IMG/VR virus record: IMGVR_UViG_3300018082_000011
Location: 1 to 49,756 of that record
Length of the DNA stretch: 49,756 nt
Reading direction: 5' to 3' (one strand)
From: a virus
The translations under genes and the position numbers were made by a program. Positions 19,092 through 27,662 of this stretch are shown here, piece after piece (the stretch's first letter is position 1; each line of letters begins with the position of its first letter). The notes below the pieces were generated by a model that saw only the letters and a list, made by a program, of their open reading frames with translations, was not told the origin of the DNA and searched no databases.

Positions 19092-21001
19092 CAGAACGCC
19101 CCCGCCAGCGCCCGGATCGTCGCCGAATCGCGCGTCGCGTTCAAAGGTGCGGTCGTGTTGAAGTTGATGACGCCGGGCCGTGTCACCAGCGTTTGCAGCA
19201 GGCCGAGCAGCTCCCGCGTGTCGGCCTGCGACATGATGAAACCGGACTGTTGCGGGAAGAACAACTCGGGCGGATGCACACGCACCGGCTCGCCGGCGAA
19301 CACCGGCCCGCCGAACTGCCGGCCGCCTGGGCCGCCGACGCCTTCTTCATGTCCTACTGTTTGGAAAATCGTCGTGACCGTTATTTCTTTGCTCTCTAAT
19401 TGCGCGATTCGGTCGCGCAACTGCTCGGCGTGTTGCTCGGCGTCGCCCATCTTTTGCGCGGCATTCCGAGCGCCTTCGCCCAGCTCGTCCATTGACACCC
19501 TGCCATCCTTTGCCGCTTTAGGAATCAGCACCAACGCGCCGGTATAATCTGTCGCGGAAATAAAACCAGCGTTCAGAAGCCTGTTCAATTCCTCCTCAGA
19601 GCTCGCCATAATCAGACCTGCCTCGGTTGTCAAACCGTATTGCAGCATGATTTGTTCTTGCGCCGTACGCCGTTCGCCATCCGTGATGATGCCATTCCGC
19701 TCCGCCTGGTCAATCGCATCCAGCGCGCGCTTGACGGTATCCATCGTCTTCACGCCCTCGGCATAGGTTTGCGCCAATCCGAAGAATCCTTCGGCGGCGG
19801 TGGATGCGCTATCGCGTGCCTTATCCAGTGCTCTGGCATGCTCCTCGGCGGCTTTGGCGGCATCTTTTTCGGCCTGTATCAGCTCCTCTTCGGTAGGTAT
19901 CAATTCCTCCTCGACAACGCCTCTGAGTTCAGCAATAGCGGCCTGATTTGCAAACATCGCCTGAATGTTCTCTGCGCGCTCATCGCCCAATCGCGCCACA
20001 ATCTGCTCTGACCTTAATTCCGCCTCGGTCAGCAAGTCAACGGCGTCGGACATTTCAACGTGCTTTTGTCCTGTCAGGCCAATCGTTTCACTATAATCCC
20101 CGGTGAGCGTGGCCGCGCGTATGATTTCAGCGTTGTACTCTTCGAGAGACACCTTGCCGTCGATCACCTTCTGCTTCATGTCCACCTGATGCTCGACAAA
20201 CGCGGCACGTAACTGGTCGCTTGCCGTTATCAGCGTCACGAATGCGTCTGCTGCGTCGCCGATGATTGGAATAATCTTATTGCCAATCGTCTCCCCAAAG
20301 TTTTCGAGCGCGTTCTGCGCCTTCTGCATCTTGCCGGCCATCGTGTCTCCGGCTGCCGCAGCCGCTCCCCCGAATTCCGATTCCAGCTCGGCCAGAATGA
20401 CCGCCTGCGCGCCGGCGACATCATTCATCCGCACCATCTCTTTGATAGCCTTCTTTTGTTCCTCCGCGAATGTCACCCCGACCTTCTGCAGAGCCGTCAG
20501 GCCTTTCAACGGGTCATTGAGCGCCTTGCCCAGCTGAATCGCCGTTCCTGTTAAATCAATCGCCGATGTGTCACCGCTCGCCATCGCGACGGCCATGTCC
20601 TCCATCGCGCGCGTCGCGCGCGGGAACGTCTCGCCTCCGATTTCCTTGAACGTCAGGAGCATATTCGCGCCAGATTGAATTACCTCGTCGTCAATCGAGG
20701 TCAGGCGCGACTCGGCTTCGGCCAGGTTGGAAATTTCTTCAGCGGTCAGACCTGCGGCGCCGCCCGTGGCTTTTATCACCGCCTCGGTCTGCGCCATGAT
20801 CTTTTCGGCTTCGAGAGCCGCTGCGACCGATGCCGTCAGACCGCCGACGAGCAAACCCACGCCGGCCACGGCCGCTGCTTTGGCGGCAGCGCCCAGGCGC
20901 GTCGTCGCCTTCTCGACGCCGCTCAGTTCCTTCTCAGCGTCTGCGCCGCCTGTGCCGATCTTTTTGGTTCTGAAAATCAAATCGAGCATTGAAGTTGCCA
21001 T
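19091..21001 (-). CDS. Tail tape measure protein
   Basis: A 636-aa, Ala- and Glu-rich, largely helical protein with a hydrophobic stretch near the start (AAAVAGVGLLVGGLTASVAAAL), the TMP-type motif ALNDPLKGLTALQKVGVTF (about 155-175) and long coiled-coil segments (about 360-420). At about 1.5 angstrom per residue this would span a tail near 95 nm. It lies directly after the G/GT chaperone pair and before the Dit-like gene, as in lambda-type tails. Confidence 0.9.
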   Translation of the reverse strand: MATSMLDLIFRTKKIGTGGADAEKELSGVEKATTRLGAAAKAAAVAGVGLLVGGLTASVAAALEAEKIMAQTEAVIKATGGAAGLTAEEISNLAEAESRLTSIDDEVIQSGANMLLTFKEIGGETFPRATRAMEDMAVAMASGDTSAIDLTGTAIQLGKALNDPLKGLTALQKVGVTFAEEQKKAIKEMVRMNDVAGAQAVILAELESEFGGAAAAAGDTMAGKMQKAQNALENFGETIGNKIIPIIGDAADAFVTLITASDQLRAAFVEHQVDMKQKVIDGKVSLEEYNAEIIRAATLTGDYSETIGLTGQKHVEMSDAVDLLTEAELRSEQIVARLGDERAENIQAMFANQAAIAELRGVVEEELIPTEEELIQAEKDAAKAAEEHARALDKARDSASTAAEGFFGLAQTYAEGVKTMDTVKRALDAIDQAERNGIITDGERRTAQEQIMLQYGLTTEAGLIMASSEEELNRLLNAGFISATDYTGALVLIPKAAKDGRVSMDELGEGARNAAQKMGDAEQHAEQLRDRIAQLESKEITVTTIFQTVGHEEGVGGPGGRQFGGPVFAGEPVRVHPPELFFPQQSGFIMSQADTRELLGLLQTLVTRPGVINFNTTAPLNATRDSATIRALAGAF

Positions 21002-21004
21002 TAG

Positions 21005-21274
21005 TTAGTGCAAGTACCCTGGATTGCGCTTCCTAAACTCGATCCGAAAGCGATCCTGAATCGCCGCGACTTTCGCTATGCCTGATTGAATGTGTGGCAT
21101 GTCAAACGCCAGCGCCTTGATCGCGTCGAGCCATACATCGTCTATCTGCTCAATGTCCCACGGCGCGTAGTGAGTCAAGCAAACTCGATTCACCGTCTGC
21201 GCCAGCAGGATGCTGCCGAGCAGCGCGTCCGTTGTAGCGCCCTGCTCGGCCAATTCGAGCAGGGCGCCTGTCAG
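21005..21274 (-). CDS. Tail assembly chaperone T part, made only as a -1 frameshift fusion (GT)
   Basis: Eighty-nine residues in the -1 frame relative to the G gene, continuous with the slippery site and lacking its own ribosome-binding site. The sequence is helical (ALLGSILLAQTVNRVCLTHY, WLDAIKALAFDM). Frameshifting at AAAAAAC (21280-21274) would fuse it to the 143-aa G protein to give a 232-aa GT protein that loads tail tube protein on the tape measure, as in lambda. Confidence 0.85.
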   Translation of the reverse strand: MTGALLELAEQGATTDALLGSILLAQTVNRVCLTHYAPWDIEQIDDVWLDAIKALAFDMPHIQSGIAKVAAIQDRFRIEFRKRNPGYLH

Positions 21275-21280
21275 TTTTTT
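21237..21280 (-). promoter_or_regulatory. Programmed -1 ribosomal frameshift signal
   Basis: Read leftwards, the zero frame is CGA AAA AAC TGA, so A-AAA-AAC is a canonical X-XXY-YYZ heptamer directly before the stop. A 6-nt spacer (TGACAG) separates it from a perfect 12-bp stem GCGCCCTGCTCG/CGAGCAGGGCGC with a 7-nt loop (21267-21237). After slipping, the frame continues LTGALLELAEQGATTD into the T region. Confidence 0.93.
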
Positions 21281-21702
21281 CGCTTGAGCTCCCGGTACTG
21301 TCGAATCGCCTCCAGCGTCTTATCCCGGATCCAATCCCAGGCCATCGGATCGGAATCGGAGAAGTGGGCGATCAGGTTGTTGACCTCCTCCTGCGTCCAC
21401 GTCTCCGCGCCTGGCTTCTGGCTCCAGACCTGCGCGAACCAATCGCACAGGCGATGATTCAATTCAATCACCCGATTGCCCCGCGCCTCGAGAATAGTTT
21501 CATCATCGCTCGGCGACTTCTGACCTTCGGCGACCAATTCAATCCAGCCGCGTTGGATGTCGCGCCACCCGTCCATGACCGAGCGCGGCGGGTTGACCCA
21601 AATGTGAAGCGTGACCGGATTCCCCTGCTCGTCGACGTATTCGGGCTGGTAATCTGACAGGTGAATTTCTCGCGTGATGCGCGGGATGTGGATGGAAGGC
21701 AT
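21271..21702 (-). CDS. Tail assembly chaperone (G-type)
   Basis: A 143-aa protein. The N-terminus is beta-rich (IHIPRITREIHLSDYQPEYV, VTLHIWVNPP), with a helical C-terminus ending LKRKN at the frameshift site. It is placed between the major tail protein and the tape measure, as in all siphoviruses. It ends at TGA 21273-21271 unless ribosomes slip. Confidence 0.88.
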   Translation of the reverse strand: MPSIHIPRITREIHLSDYQPEYVDEQGNPVTLHIWVNPPRSVMDGWRDIQRGWIELVAEGQKSPSDDETILEARGNRVIELNHRLCDWFAQVWSQKPGAETWTQEEVNNLIAHFSDSDPMAWDWIRDKTLEAIRQYRELKRKN

Positions 21703-21705
21703 GGC

Positions 21706-22716
21706 TTACACCGTGTTGTGGTTCGTGATGGTGCTCACGTCGAGCATGTTGCTGCTCGTCGCGTCGCGCAGGCTGTTGAAAATCGCCTTGTGCAGATTGT
21801 TGCCCAGCGAGTTCTCGCCCAGCGGGATGACCTCTGAGAAAAACCCGAACAGGTCGAAGCGCTGCCGGTAGTTGACGCCCGTCCCGATTTGCGGGCCGGT
21901 GATGTCCAGACGCAGCGCGCGGTTCGTGCCGGCCTGGCACAGGTCGAAGATGGCGTCGGCGGTCGCGTTGCCCTCCAGCGTCAGCGTCGCCATCGCCGCA
22001 ATTTCACCTTCGCCGTGCGTGTCGAAATATTTGTTGGCAGAGCCGAGCATCTTCGGGTGATTGCCGACCAAGATCTCCACCTCCGCGCCGCGGAACGTCG
22101 CCGTTTGCTCGGTCGTGCCCAACCCCGCCCAGGTTGCATCCAGGTACATCCGCGACAGCTTGCCGTTCATCGGCACGATGCCGGAATGCAGCGCCTGGCC
22201 GGCCGTGAAGGTCGTCGGCGTCAGCTGCCGGCCGAAGTAGCCAGCCTCGATGGCGACGGGCGACGAGCCGCCGTCCTGGGCGATCGACCAGGCAAACTTG
22301 AGCGAGTCGAACATCACGAACTCGATTTCGTACGCCTGCGTGTTGTCGCCCAGCTCGAGCGTGATGGTGTCCGGGTCGTTGGCGGCGATCAGCGACGGCG
22401 TAATGGCCCACAGGTAATCGCCCTGGCTGACAGTCTGCTCGACAGGCGTGATCGTGCCGTCGAGCGAGCACTGCCCCAGCACGGGGATGGCCTGGAAATA
22501 GCCCTGCGAAATGGTGAGAGAGTCACGCACCAGGAACTCGTCGTTGCGCTTGTTGTTGGCGTTGGCGCGCGAGCCGTCGGCGTACATGACCGCTTCCCAA
22601 ACGCGATCCTTCGGCACAGCTTTGATGTCTGCGCCCAGGATGCGCGTTGCCGGGACCGCAACACCTCGCGTCGTCTCCAAACCGAACTGGTATTTGCTGA
22701 GCTTGAATTCACCCAT
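21706..22716 (-). CDS. Major tail tube protein
   Basis: A 336-aa beta-rich protein with FGLETTRGVAVPATRILGAD at the start, the typical N-terminus of a tail tube protein family. Middle strands include VFMFDSLKF-like and YFGRQLTPTTFTAG, and the end is FFSEVIPLGENSLGNNL. Size and position immediately before the chaperones support the role. Confidence 0.82.
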   Translation of the reverse strand: MGEFKLSKYQFGLETTRGVAVPATRILGADIKAVPKDRVWEAVMYADGSRANANNKRNDEFLVRDSLTISQGYFQAIPVLGQCSLDGTITPVEQTVSQGDYLWAITPSLIAANDPDTITLELGDNTQAYEIEFVMFDSLKFAWSIAQDGGSSPVAIEAGYFGRQLTPTTFTAGQALHSGIVPMNGKLSRMYLDATWAGLGTTEQTATFRGAEVEILVGNHPKMLGSANKYFDTHGEGEIAAMATLTLEGNATADAIFDLCQAGTNRALRLDITGPQIGTGVNYRQRFDLFGFFSEVIPLGENSLGNNLHKAIFNSLRDATSSNMLDVSTITNHNTV

Positions 22717-22723
22717 GTCTCAT

Positions 22724-22954
22724 CTACTCCTTTTCTTCTTCGGCGTACGGATTCGCCTGATTACCCTGTTGGTCAGGCAGGCGGGCCGGCTTCTCAGGCT
22801 CATCCGGCACAACCTCGACGTATCCCCGCGCGGCGTAAGCCTCCGCGCGCCGCTCTCCCGGCTCCAGCCAGGACTCGTCCGTCACCACATCACCGGGCTT
22901 GTAGGTACGCCGGCTGCGCTGCTCGGTGAACTCCTTCAACACGCGAATCGCCAT
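22724..22954 (-). CDS. Small tail-region protein
   Basis: A 76-aa protein with AGGGGGC before the ATG. RVLKEFTEQRSRRTYKPGDVV and AEAYAARGYVEVV resemble small head-tail/tail assembly proteins, and the end is acidic. Context: between the tail terminator-like and major tail genes. Confidence 0.65.
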   Translation of the reverse strand: MAIRVLKEFTEQRSRRTYKPGDVVTDESWLEPGERRAEAYAARGYVEVVPDEPEKPARLPDQQGNQANPYAEEEKE

Positions 22955-22963
22955 GACTGCCCC

Positions 22964-23425
22964 CTATGCCGCGTACGTGTACTCGCTCGACACGTCTTCC
23001 TTGCACTCCCAATACACCACCGCCCCCCAGTGCCACGGCTGGTTCTCGTCCCAGCGCAGCTGCGTCGGGATGAGGATCCGCGGCCGGTCCGGGTCGATGC
23101 GGAACTCGTCCACCTTGCTCGACAGCGACACGCCCGACGCCATCGCGTCGCGGATGCGCCGGGCATATTTCAATATTTCGGGGAGTTTGTCCCAGCCCAC
23201 ATCTTCGAACAGATGAAACTCGACGCGGCCGCGCCAGTAGTCGATTTTGAGGCCGGCGCTGGGCGCGGGCAGAACGTTTTCGGGAATCACGATCGCGCAC
23301 GGGTACTCGTTGATGGCGTCAGGCAGGCCGACGCCGTCGTAGTACCAGTACGCCTTGACCATCCCGCCGCGCCCGTCGGCGATCTGGAACAGCGTCACCA
23401 CGTCGTCGATCCAATCCTCGATCAT
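22964..23425 (-). CDS. Tail terminator-like protein
   Basis: A 153-aa protein. MIEDWIDDVVTLFQIADG at the start, YPCAIVIPENVLPAP and a C-terminal VYWECKED fit the alpha-beta fold of tail terminator/head-tail joining proteins. It precedes the major tail gene as expected. Confidence 0.7.
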   Translation of the reverse strand: MIEDWIDDVVTLFQIADGRGGMVKAYWYYDGVGLPDAINEYPCAIVIPENVLPAPSAGLKIDYWRGRVEFHLFEDVGWDKLPEILKYARRIRDAMASGVSLSSKVDEFRIDPDRPRILIPTQLRWDENQPWHWGAVVYWECKEDVSSEYTYAA

Positions 23426-23431
23426 TTCCTA

Positions 23432-23450
23432 TTTCCGTGGAAATCCGTGT
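23432..23450. repeat. Family 3 pair of ATCCGTG-like units
   Basis: ATTTCCGTGGAAATCCGTG directly before the start of the tail terminator-like gene. Confidence 0.65.
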
Positions 23451-23453
23451 GTG

Positions 23454-23951
23454 CTACCCGCCGATGCTCAGATCTTTGGCGATGTGGTCGAGCGCGTCCT
23501 GAAAGAATCCGGGGATTTGACCCTTGACCCGCTCGTAGCCACGCTTCATAAATTCGCGTCCTTTGATACCCTTGCGATGGATCGCGCGCGCCAGGACGAA
23601 GGCCAGCCGGATGTCGCCCAGCACCAGGTGCGCCCAGCGCTCCAGATGCCCAGATCCCGGCCCGCGCGCGCCGGGCCGCCGACCGAACTCCATCACCGCC
23701 GGATACGCCTCCTGGAGGCTCGACCCGACCGTGCCGATAATCGACCCTGGCCCCTCGCGCTTCACCTGGCTGCCGATGCTCCCGCGCAGCCGGCCCCGGA
23801 AGACGGGCGTGAGCGGCTTGACGGCGGACTCCACGGTCAGGACGGTACGGGTCATCGCCTCGGTCAGCCGGCGGTCGATGACCACGTCGGCCTGCCTGAG
23901 CTTGCGCACCTGCTCGTCGAGGCCCTTAATTTCAATGTCGTAACCGACCAT
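23454..23951 (-). CDS. HK97 gp10-like head-tail joining protein
   Basis: A 165-aa protein from ATG 23951 (VGYDIEIKGLDEQVRKL). The pattern VESAVKPLTPVFRGRLRGSI, then YPAVMEFGRRPG and RAIHRKGIKGREFM is that of the gp10 family (tail completion / neck). Upstream codons in the same frame overlap the connector gene and are not credible. Confidence 0.82.
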   Translation of the reverse strand: MVGYDIEIKGLDEQVRKLRQADVVIDRRLTEAMTRTVLTVESAVKPLTPVFRGRLRGSIGSQVKREGPGSIIGTVGSSLQEAYPAVMEFGRRPGARGPGSGHLERWAHLVLGDIRLAFVLARAIHRKGIKGREFMKRGYERVKGQIPGFFQDALDHIAKDLSIGG

Positions 23952-23953
23952 CT

Positions 23954-24772
23954 TCACAAACTCGCTATCGCGTAGTTTTTGCGCACTTCGTCCACCACGT
24001 CGCGCGGAAACTCTTTGTGGTAGAACACCTCGCCCGTGTCGGGCGCGCCCGTCTTGCCTGCATACCCGCTCTTTGCTTTCTTGTGCATCAACACCGCGAT
24101 TTGCCGGCACAGGTAGCGCACGTCACCAGGTGGCAAGTACTGGTTGATGGTCGCACCACTAGTGTGCGCCGCCGCCGTCGTGCCATTTGTGCCGCGCTTG
24201 AGGGTGAAGACGCGACCGGCAAAATCCGATACGCCTGTCACCAGTGTCTGTTCCGTGTCGATAGACAGCGTCATGCCGGGGAAGATGACCGTCGCATCCG
24301 AGACCGTGACCGTCGTTGCGCCGGCGGTCAAATCCGCGCCCAGCGTCGCGCCCGTTGCCGCTGTTTCCTCGTACTTGCCCCAGCGGCCGGCAACCACAAT
24401 CACGTCGCGCTCGTACGTCCAGGCCGTCAGGCTGGCAGCGTCCGGATCAATCTCGATGCGGCTATACGGGCCGTTGAGCCAGTGCCGGTCACGCGGGTAG
24501 AGCAGGTAATCTGATGTGGCCAGTGTCGTCGTGTCGTCGACGATGCCCGTTACGGCCAAGGCAGGCGGGACGAAGAGAATCCTGCGGTCTTTCGGGCCGT
24601 CGAAGCGCTTCGTCTCGGTGACGGGGATGAAATAGCCGCGCAATCCGTTCTTGCCTTCGAGCCAATCCGACGCCGAGCGGATGCGACCCAGGAACGAAAT
24701 GTCGCCCAGCGGATTTCCGAAGCTCAAATCCTCAACCAGGTCTCCTACGTGGCAGTACAGTCTATCGCTCAC
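23954..24772 (-). CDS. Head-tail connector/adaptor protein
   Basis: A 272-aa protein from GTG 24772. The helical N-terminal part (CHVGDLVEDLSF, IRSASDWLE) and the C-terminus with LCRQIAVLMHKKAKSGYAG fit gp6-like connectors. The middle contains an inserted Ig-like or collar-like beta segment (ATLGADLTAGATTVTVSD, INQYLPPGDVRYL). Position before gp10 supports this. Confidence 0.65.
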   Translation of the reverse strand: MSDRLYCHVGDLVEDLSFGNPLGDISFLGRIRSASDWLEGKNGLRGYFIPVTETKRFDGPKDRRILFVPPALAVTGIVDDTTTLATSDYLLYPRDRHWLNGPYSRIEIDPDAASLTAWTYERDVIVVAGRWGKYEETAATGATLGADLTAGATTVTVSDATVIFPGMTLSIDTEQTLVTGVSDFAGRVFTLKRGTNGTTAAAHTSGATINQYLPPGDVRYLCRQIAVLMHKKAKSGYAGKTGAPDTGEVFYHKEFPRDVVDEVRKNYAIASL

Positions 24773-24793
24773 CGCAATTGCCCTTCAATCGGC

Positions 24794-24868
24794 ACGCACG
24801 GATTATTACGGATGACACGGAGAAAGCATCGCCCATGTTCTCATCCGTGCAATCCGTTGAATCCGTGT
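24794..24868. repeat. Family 3 cluster of AATCCGTG units in both orientations
   Basis: Fills the gap between the 24875 gene and the connector, with units inverted relative to each other (CACGGATT and AATCCGTG). Confidence 0.8.
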
Positions 24869-24874
24869 CGTGCG

Positions 24875-25150
24875 CTAGTGGTCAACTTTGATTACCAGGA
24901 ACGCCTCGACATCCTCGCCGTTGGACAGCGTCGCCAGGATCTCGACGTAGTGCGTGCCGACGGCAGGCGTGTTGAGTGTGACATTGACGAGCGGGCTGCT
25001 GACCGAGCTCGTCGGCGTCTCGCTCGACGGCCCGGTGTGTCTCAGAACGACGGTACTGACGGTCACACCGCTGGGCAGGTCGTTGGCGAATGTGACCGTG
25101 TGCGTCCGCTCTTCGCGTGACGATTGGCGGGCTAGTGCGAATGTCGGCAT
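24875..25150 (-). CDS. Small Ig-like structural protein
   Basis: A 91-aa beta-sandwich-like protein (HTVTFANDLPSGVTVSTVVL, VNVTLNTPAVGTHYVEI, EDVEAFLVIKV). GAGG precedes the ATG. Similar small Ig-like folds decorate phage particles. No precise family. Confidence 0.6.
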   Translation of the reverse strand: MPTFALARQSSREERTHTVTFANDLPSGVTVSTVVLRHTGPSSETPTSSVSSPLVNVTLNTPAVGTHYVEILATLSNGEDVEAFLVIKVDH

Positions 25151-25153
25151 GGC

Positions 25154-26020
25154 TCATCCCTCGGCTTCGTGTGTATCGTCAGGCGTGACCTTGTGCGCTC
25201 GGCGTTGCCCAACAGCTGCGGTCTCTCGCTTCATCGTACGGTGAACCCTGCGCTCACCAGGCTGCATGAAAACCACGGAAATAATCAGTGCTATGTCAGT
25301 TGTCTGCCACGCAAACGCCGCCGCCGCCGTGTCTTCGAGAATGGTCCCGGCGAACACCGTGTCGAAGGTCGGCCAGCCCAACGCTGCGGCAGCGACATCC
25401 GAAAGCGTCACGCTGACCGAGACGCTGTCGACACTCGGCCAACCGTCGGCTAAGGCAGCTGTGTCAACCTGATTGACACTGGTCGAAACTGCATCGACCG
25501 TCGCAAGCCCATCGGCCAGCGCTGCTACATCATTGAGCGTAACGCCCGTCGAGATCGCATCGAGGCTGGCAAATGCGAAGGCAGGCACAGCCGTGTCGGA
25601 CAGATCGACGCTGACTGAAACCGCGTCGGTCCCCACAAACCCATCGGCAAAATCTGCCGTATCCGATAGGCTGAGGCCGGTTGAAACTGCATCGACTGAA
25701 GCGAATCCATCCGCTAGGGCTGCTGTATCGGAGAGCGATAGGCCCGTCGAAACGGCGTCAACCGCCGCGAAACCAAACGCGGGCGTCGCAACGTCTGACA
25801 GGCTGACGCCGACTGAAACCGCGTCAACGGTTTCAAACGCATCGGTCAATGCTGCGACATCGTCGAGCGTGACGCCGACAGATACGGCATCGACGGCCTG
25901 AAAGCCGAAAGCAGGTGTTGCCTCGTCGTCGACCGTGATGTTGACGACACCTGCCGCCGCCGTGAAGATGAACGGTCGGCGCGGTGCTGGTCTAGGCGGA
26001 CGGCGGAAGATACCGGCCAT
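25154..26020 (-). CDS. Tandem-repeat structural protein (ten 22-residue repeats)
   Basis: A 288-aa protein. From about residue 27 there are ten consecutive 22-residue units with consensus V-x-L-S-D-T-A-A-L-A-x-G-F-A-x-V-D-A-V-S, then G or S. The periodic hydrophobics predict a regular beta solenoid or stacked hairpins. A hydrophobic segment (IALIISVVFM) and a basic tail follow. It is probably a fibre or spacer on the particle. The 66-bp DNA unit also keeps the opposite strand open, which explains a long antisense frame there. Confidence 0.7.
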   Translation of the reverse strand: MAGIFRRPPRPAPRRPFIFTAAAGVVNITVDDEATPAFGFQAVDAVSVGVTLDDVAALTDAFETVDAVSVGVSLSDVATPAFGFAAVDAVSTGLSLSDTAALADGFASVDAVSTGLSLSDTADFADGFVGTDAVSVSVDLSDTAVPAFAFASLDAISTGVTLNDVAALADGLATVDAVSTSVNQVDTAALADGWPSVDSVSVSVTLSDVAAAALGWPTFDTVFAGTILEDTAAAAFAWQTTDIALIISVVFMQPGERRVHRTMKRETAAVGQRRAHKVTPDDTHEAEG

Positions 26021-26028
26021 GGCCGTGC

Positions 26029-26667
26029 CTATGCAGTGATGTTAATGAGCGTTCCGAGAACGTCGAACGTGACTTGGAAGGTGCCGTTGTTGGTTGTCTG
26101 ATTGCTGCCGAAATCGAATAGTCCCATCAGCGGTCGCGTCGCATCCGTGGCCGGCGTGCGGTTGTAGAGCACCGCATAGCGGGCCGTGACGGTCGAGGAC
26201 GGCCATGACACATCGGCGGCGTCGAACTGCACGATTGCACGCCCGACATTCGTCCACGTCACCGTGCCATCGACGACCGTAGCGCCGACAGTCGTCGGGA
26301 ATGTCGGCTCGGTTCCCGCGCTTGTGCCCGCGCCCGTTGAGCGGTACAGGAACCCATTACCCGCGGTCGGTCGAATGATGCGCCCGGTCGTGTAAGCCGT
26401 TGTAGCGGCCCAGATCGTGCCCCACGAGTTTGCCGCCGTAATCGTCAGAGTTTTGGACGCCAGCGCATTGCCGCCTGCCGTGTAGCCTGTGCCGCTGGCT
26501 TCGTTGGCCGATACGTCATTCCAGAAATCGTGCAAAGCCAGGTCAGGCGTGTAGACCGACGTAACCAACGCAAGGCGAATGTCATCGCTCAACCAGTCGA
26601 TGTTCGGCGCGTTGCCCGCCGTTACCGAACCGAAAGCATTGCTGAGGGCGTTCGTGTACCATTGCAT
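26029..26667 (-). CDS. Phage structural protein
   Basis: A 212-aa protein, GAAGGAG before the ATG. It begins MQWYTNALSNAFGSV and contains IDWLSDDIRLALVTSVYTP and HDFWNDVSANEASGTGYT, a pattern I associate with particle proteins of unknown role found in many phages, with an inserted low-complexity beta part (TTAYTTGRIIRPTAGNG). Probably a surface protein. Confidence 0.65.
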   Translation of the reverse strand: MQWYTNALSNAFGSVTAGNAPNIDWLSDDIRLALVTSVYTPDLALHDFWNDVSANEASGTGYTAGGNALASKTLTITAANSWGTIWAATTAYTTGRIIRPTAGNGFLYRSTGAGTSAGTEPTFPTTVGATVVDGTVTWTNVGRAIVQFDAADVSWPSSTVTARYAVLYNRTPATDATRPLMGLFDFGSNQTTNNGTFQVTFDVLGTLINITA

Positions 26668-26670
26668 GTT

Positions 26671-26982
26671 CTACTCCTTCTCCGTCCACCAGCAGTTCGC
26701 CGCCCGACCAAAGCGGACGTTGTAGCGGCGCTCGATTTCACCGTTTGGATACGTCACGTCGATCGTCATGCCCGGATCTGGCATTGGTGTAAACATGTGC
26801 TTGCGGCTCAGACGCGCGTGTCCCTCTTCCGCCTCGTGGCAGAGGTGACAGAGCGTCTTGCTTGCCTCGATGACAACCGCCGACATCGGCTCTAACACGA
26901 ATGTGCCCGGTATGCGGTTGCCTTTGTCGTCTTGAAACTTGACCACCTTGCGCCAGAAGACGGCTTGTTTCGACTTTGCCAT
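26671..26982 (-). CDS. Hypothetical protein with a Cys/His cluster
   Basis: A 103-aa protein with LCHLCHEAEEGHARLSRKH in the middle, a possible zinc site. Its start shares TGATG with the previous stop. No family recognised; context is structural. Confidence 0.55.
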   Translation of the reverse strand: MAKSKQAVFWRKVVKFQDDKGNRIPGTFVLEPMSAVVIEASKTLCHLCHEAEEGHARLSRKHMFTPMPDPGMTIDVTYPNGEIERRYNVRFGRAANCWWTEKE

Positions 26983-27458
26983 CAGCCCACCTCCCCCACC
27001 GTGATGCTCCCGCTCATGGTGATGCTGTCCAGCGGCGCAGCAGCCATCCTCAGGATAAGCGTCGTCTGTCCCTGCGATGCCTCCGGCCTGATTTCCGGCG
27101 TGTAGGTGATAGATAGCGGGATGCGGATATTCCAGCCGTGGCGCGGCAGGTTGACCGGCGTGCCGAGTGTCGCCTGCGTCGTGTTGAGAGCCTCAGCCGT
27201 GAAGCCGGCTGCGACGTCGGATGGGTTTTTGGGACGTGGCGTAACAACCACGCCGCCTGCTCCGCTGGTCGTGTGGCCGCGCACCCACACCAGGCCGATG
27301 ATTTCCTCTGCTGCATCACCCACGTCCGTCGTCTGGAGGATGTCGAGGATGGCATGAATCGAGATCGGCTTGTCGTCCGCTGGTGTCAACTCAACAATGT
27401 CAACGGCGACAGTTACCGCAACCGGCGCGATGTCAACGTAGTAGATTCTTTCTTCCAT
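26982..27458 (-). CDS. Beta-rich structural protein
   Basis: A 158-aa protein with GGGAGG before the ATG. It contains IYYVDIAPVAVTVAVDIVEL, IHAILDILQTTDVGDAAEE, HGWNIRIPLSITYTPE and a final ITMSGSITVGEV. It is likely a head or fibre-associated protein; no family recognised. Confidence 0.55.
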   Translation of the reverse strand: MEERIYYVDIAPVAVTVAVDIVELTPADDKPISIHAILDILQTTDVGDAAEEIIGLVWVRGHTTSGAGGVVVTPRPKNPSDVAAGFTAEALNTTQATLGTPVNLPRHGWNIRIPLSITYTPEIRPEASQGQTTLILRMAAAPLDSITMSGSITVGEVG

Positions 27459-27461
27459 CCA

Positions 27462-27659
27462 TTACCTCCCGACCAGGCCCGCCAAAGGCTTAGTCTGCAT
27501 CACCAGCGAGGCGGGCGCAGGATTCTCCAACGTGATAGGCGGATTCGGGTCGTGAACCGTGAGCGTTGGCTGCCACTGCCAACTCTGGCGACTTTGCGTG
27601 TTGACGCCAGCTGAGCCTATCTGACCGAATATGTCTCGCTGAATGTTTGAAGGCAACAT
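27462..27659 (-). CDS. Small structural-region protein
   Basis: A 65-aa protein, tightly spaced between neighbours (3 nt on each side). Ser/Thr/Pro/Gln-rich, with no motif. The ribosome-binding site is weak. Confidence 0.5.
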   Translation of the reverse strand: MLPSNIQRDIFGQIGSAGVNTQSRQSWQWQPTLTVHDPNPPITLENPAPASLVMQTKPLAGLVGR

Positions 27660-27662
27660 GGA

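Noticed and set aside
21889-22929. Long rightward frame of 346 codons opposite the major tail protein
   Set aside because: It is an Arg-rich shadow in GC-rich DNA, without a ribosome-binding site, antisense to a well-supported tail gene.
25473-25901. Rightward frame with 22-residue periodicity
   Set aside because: The period comes from the 66-bp DNA repeat of the leftward structural gene; no start signal is present.
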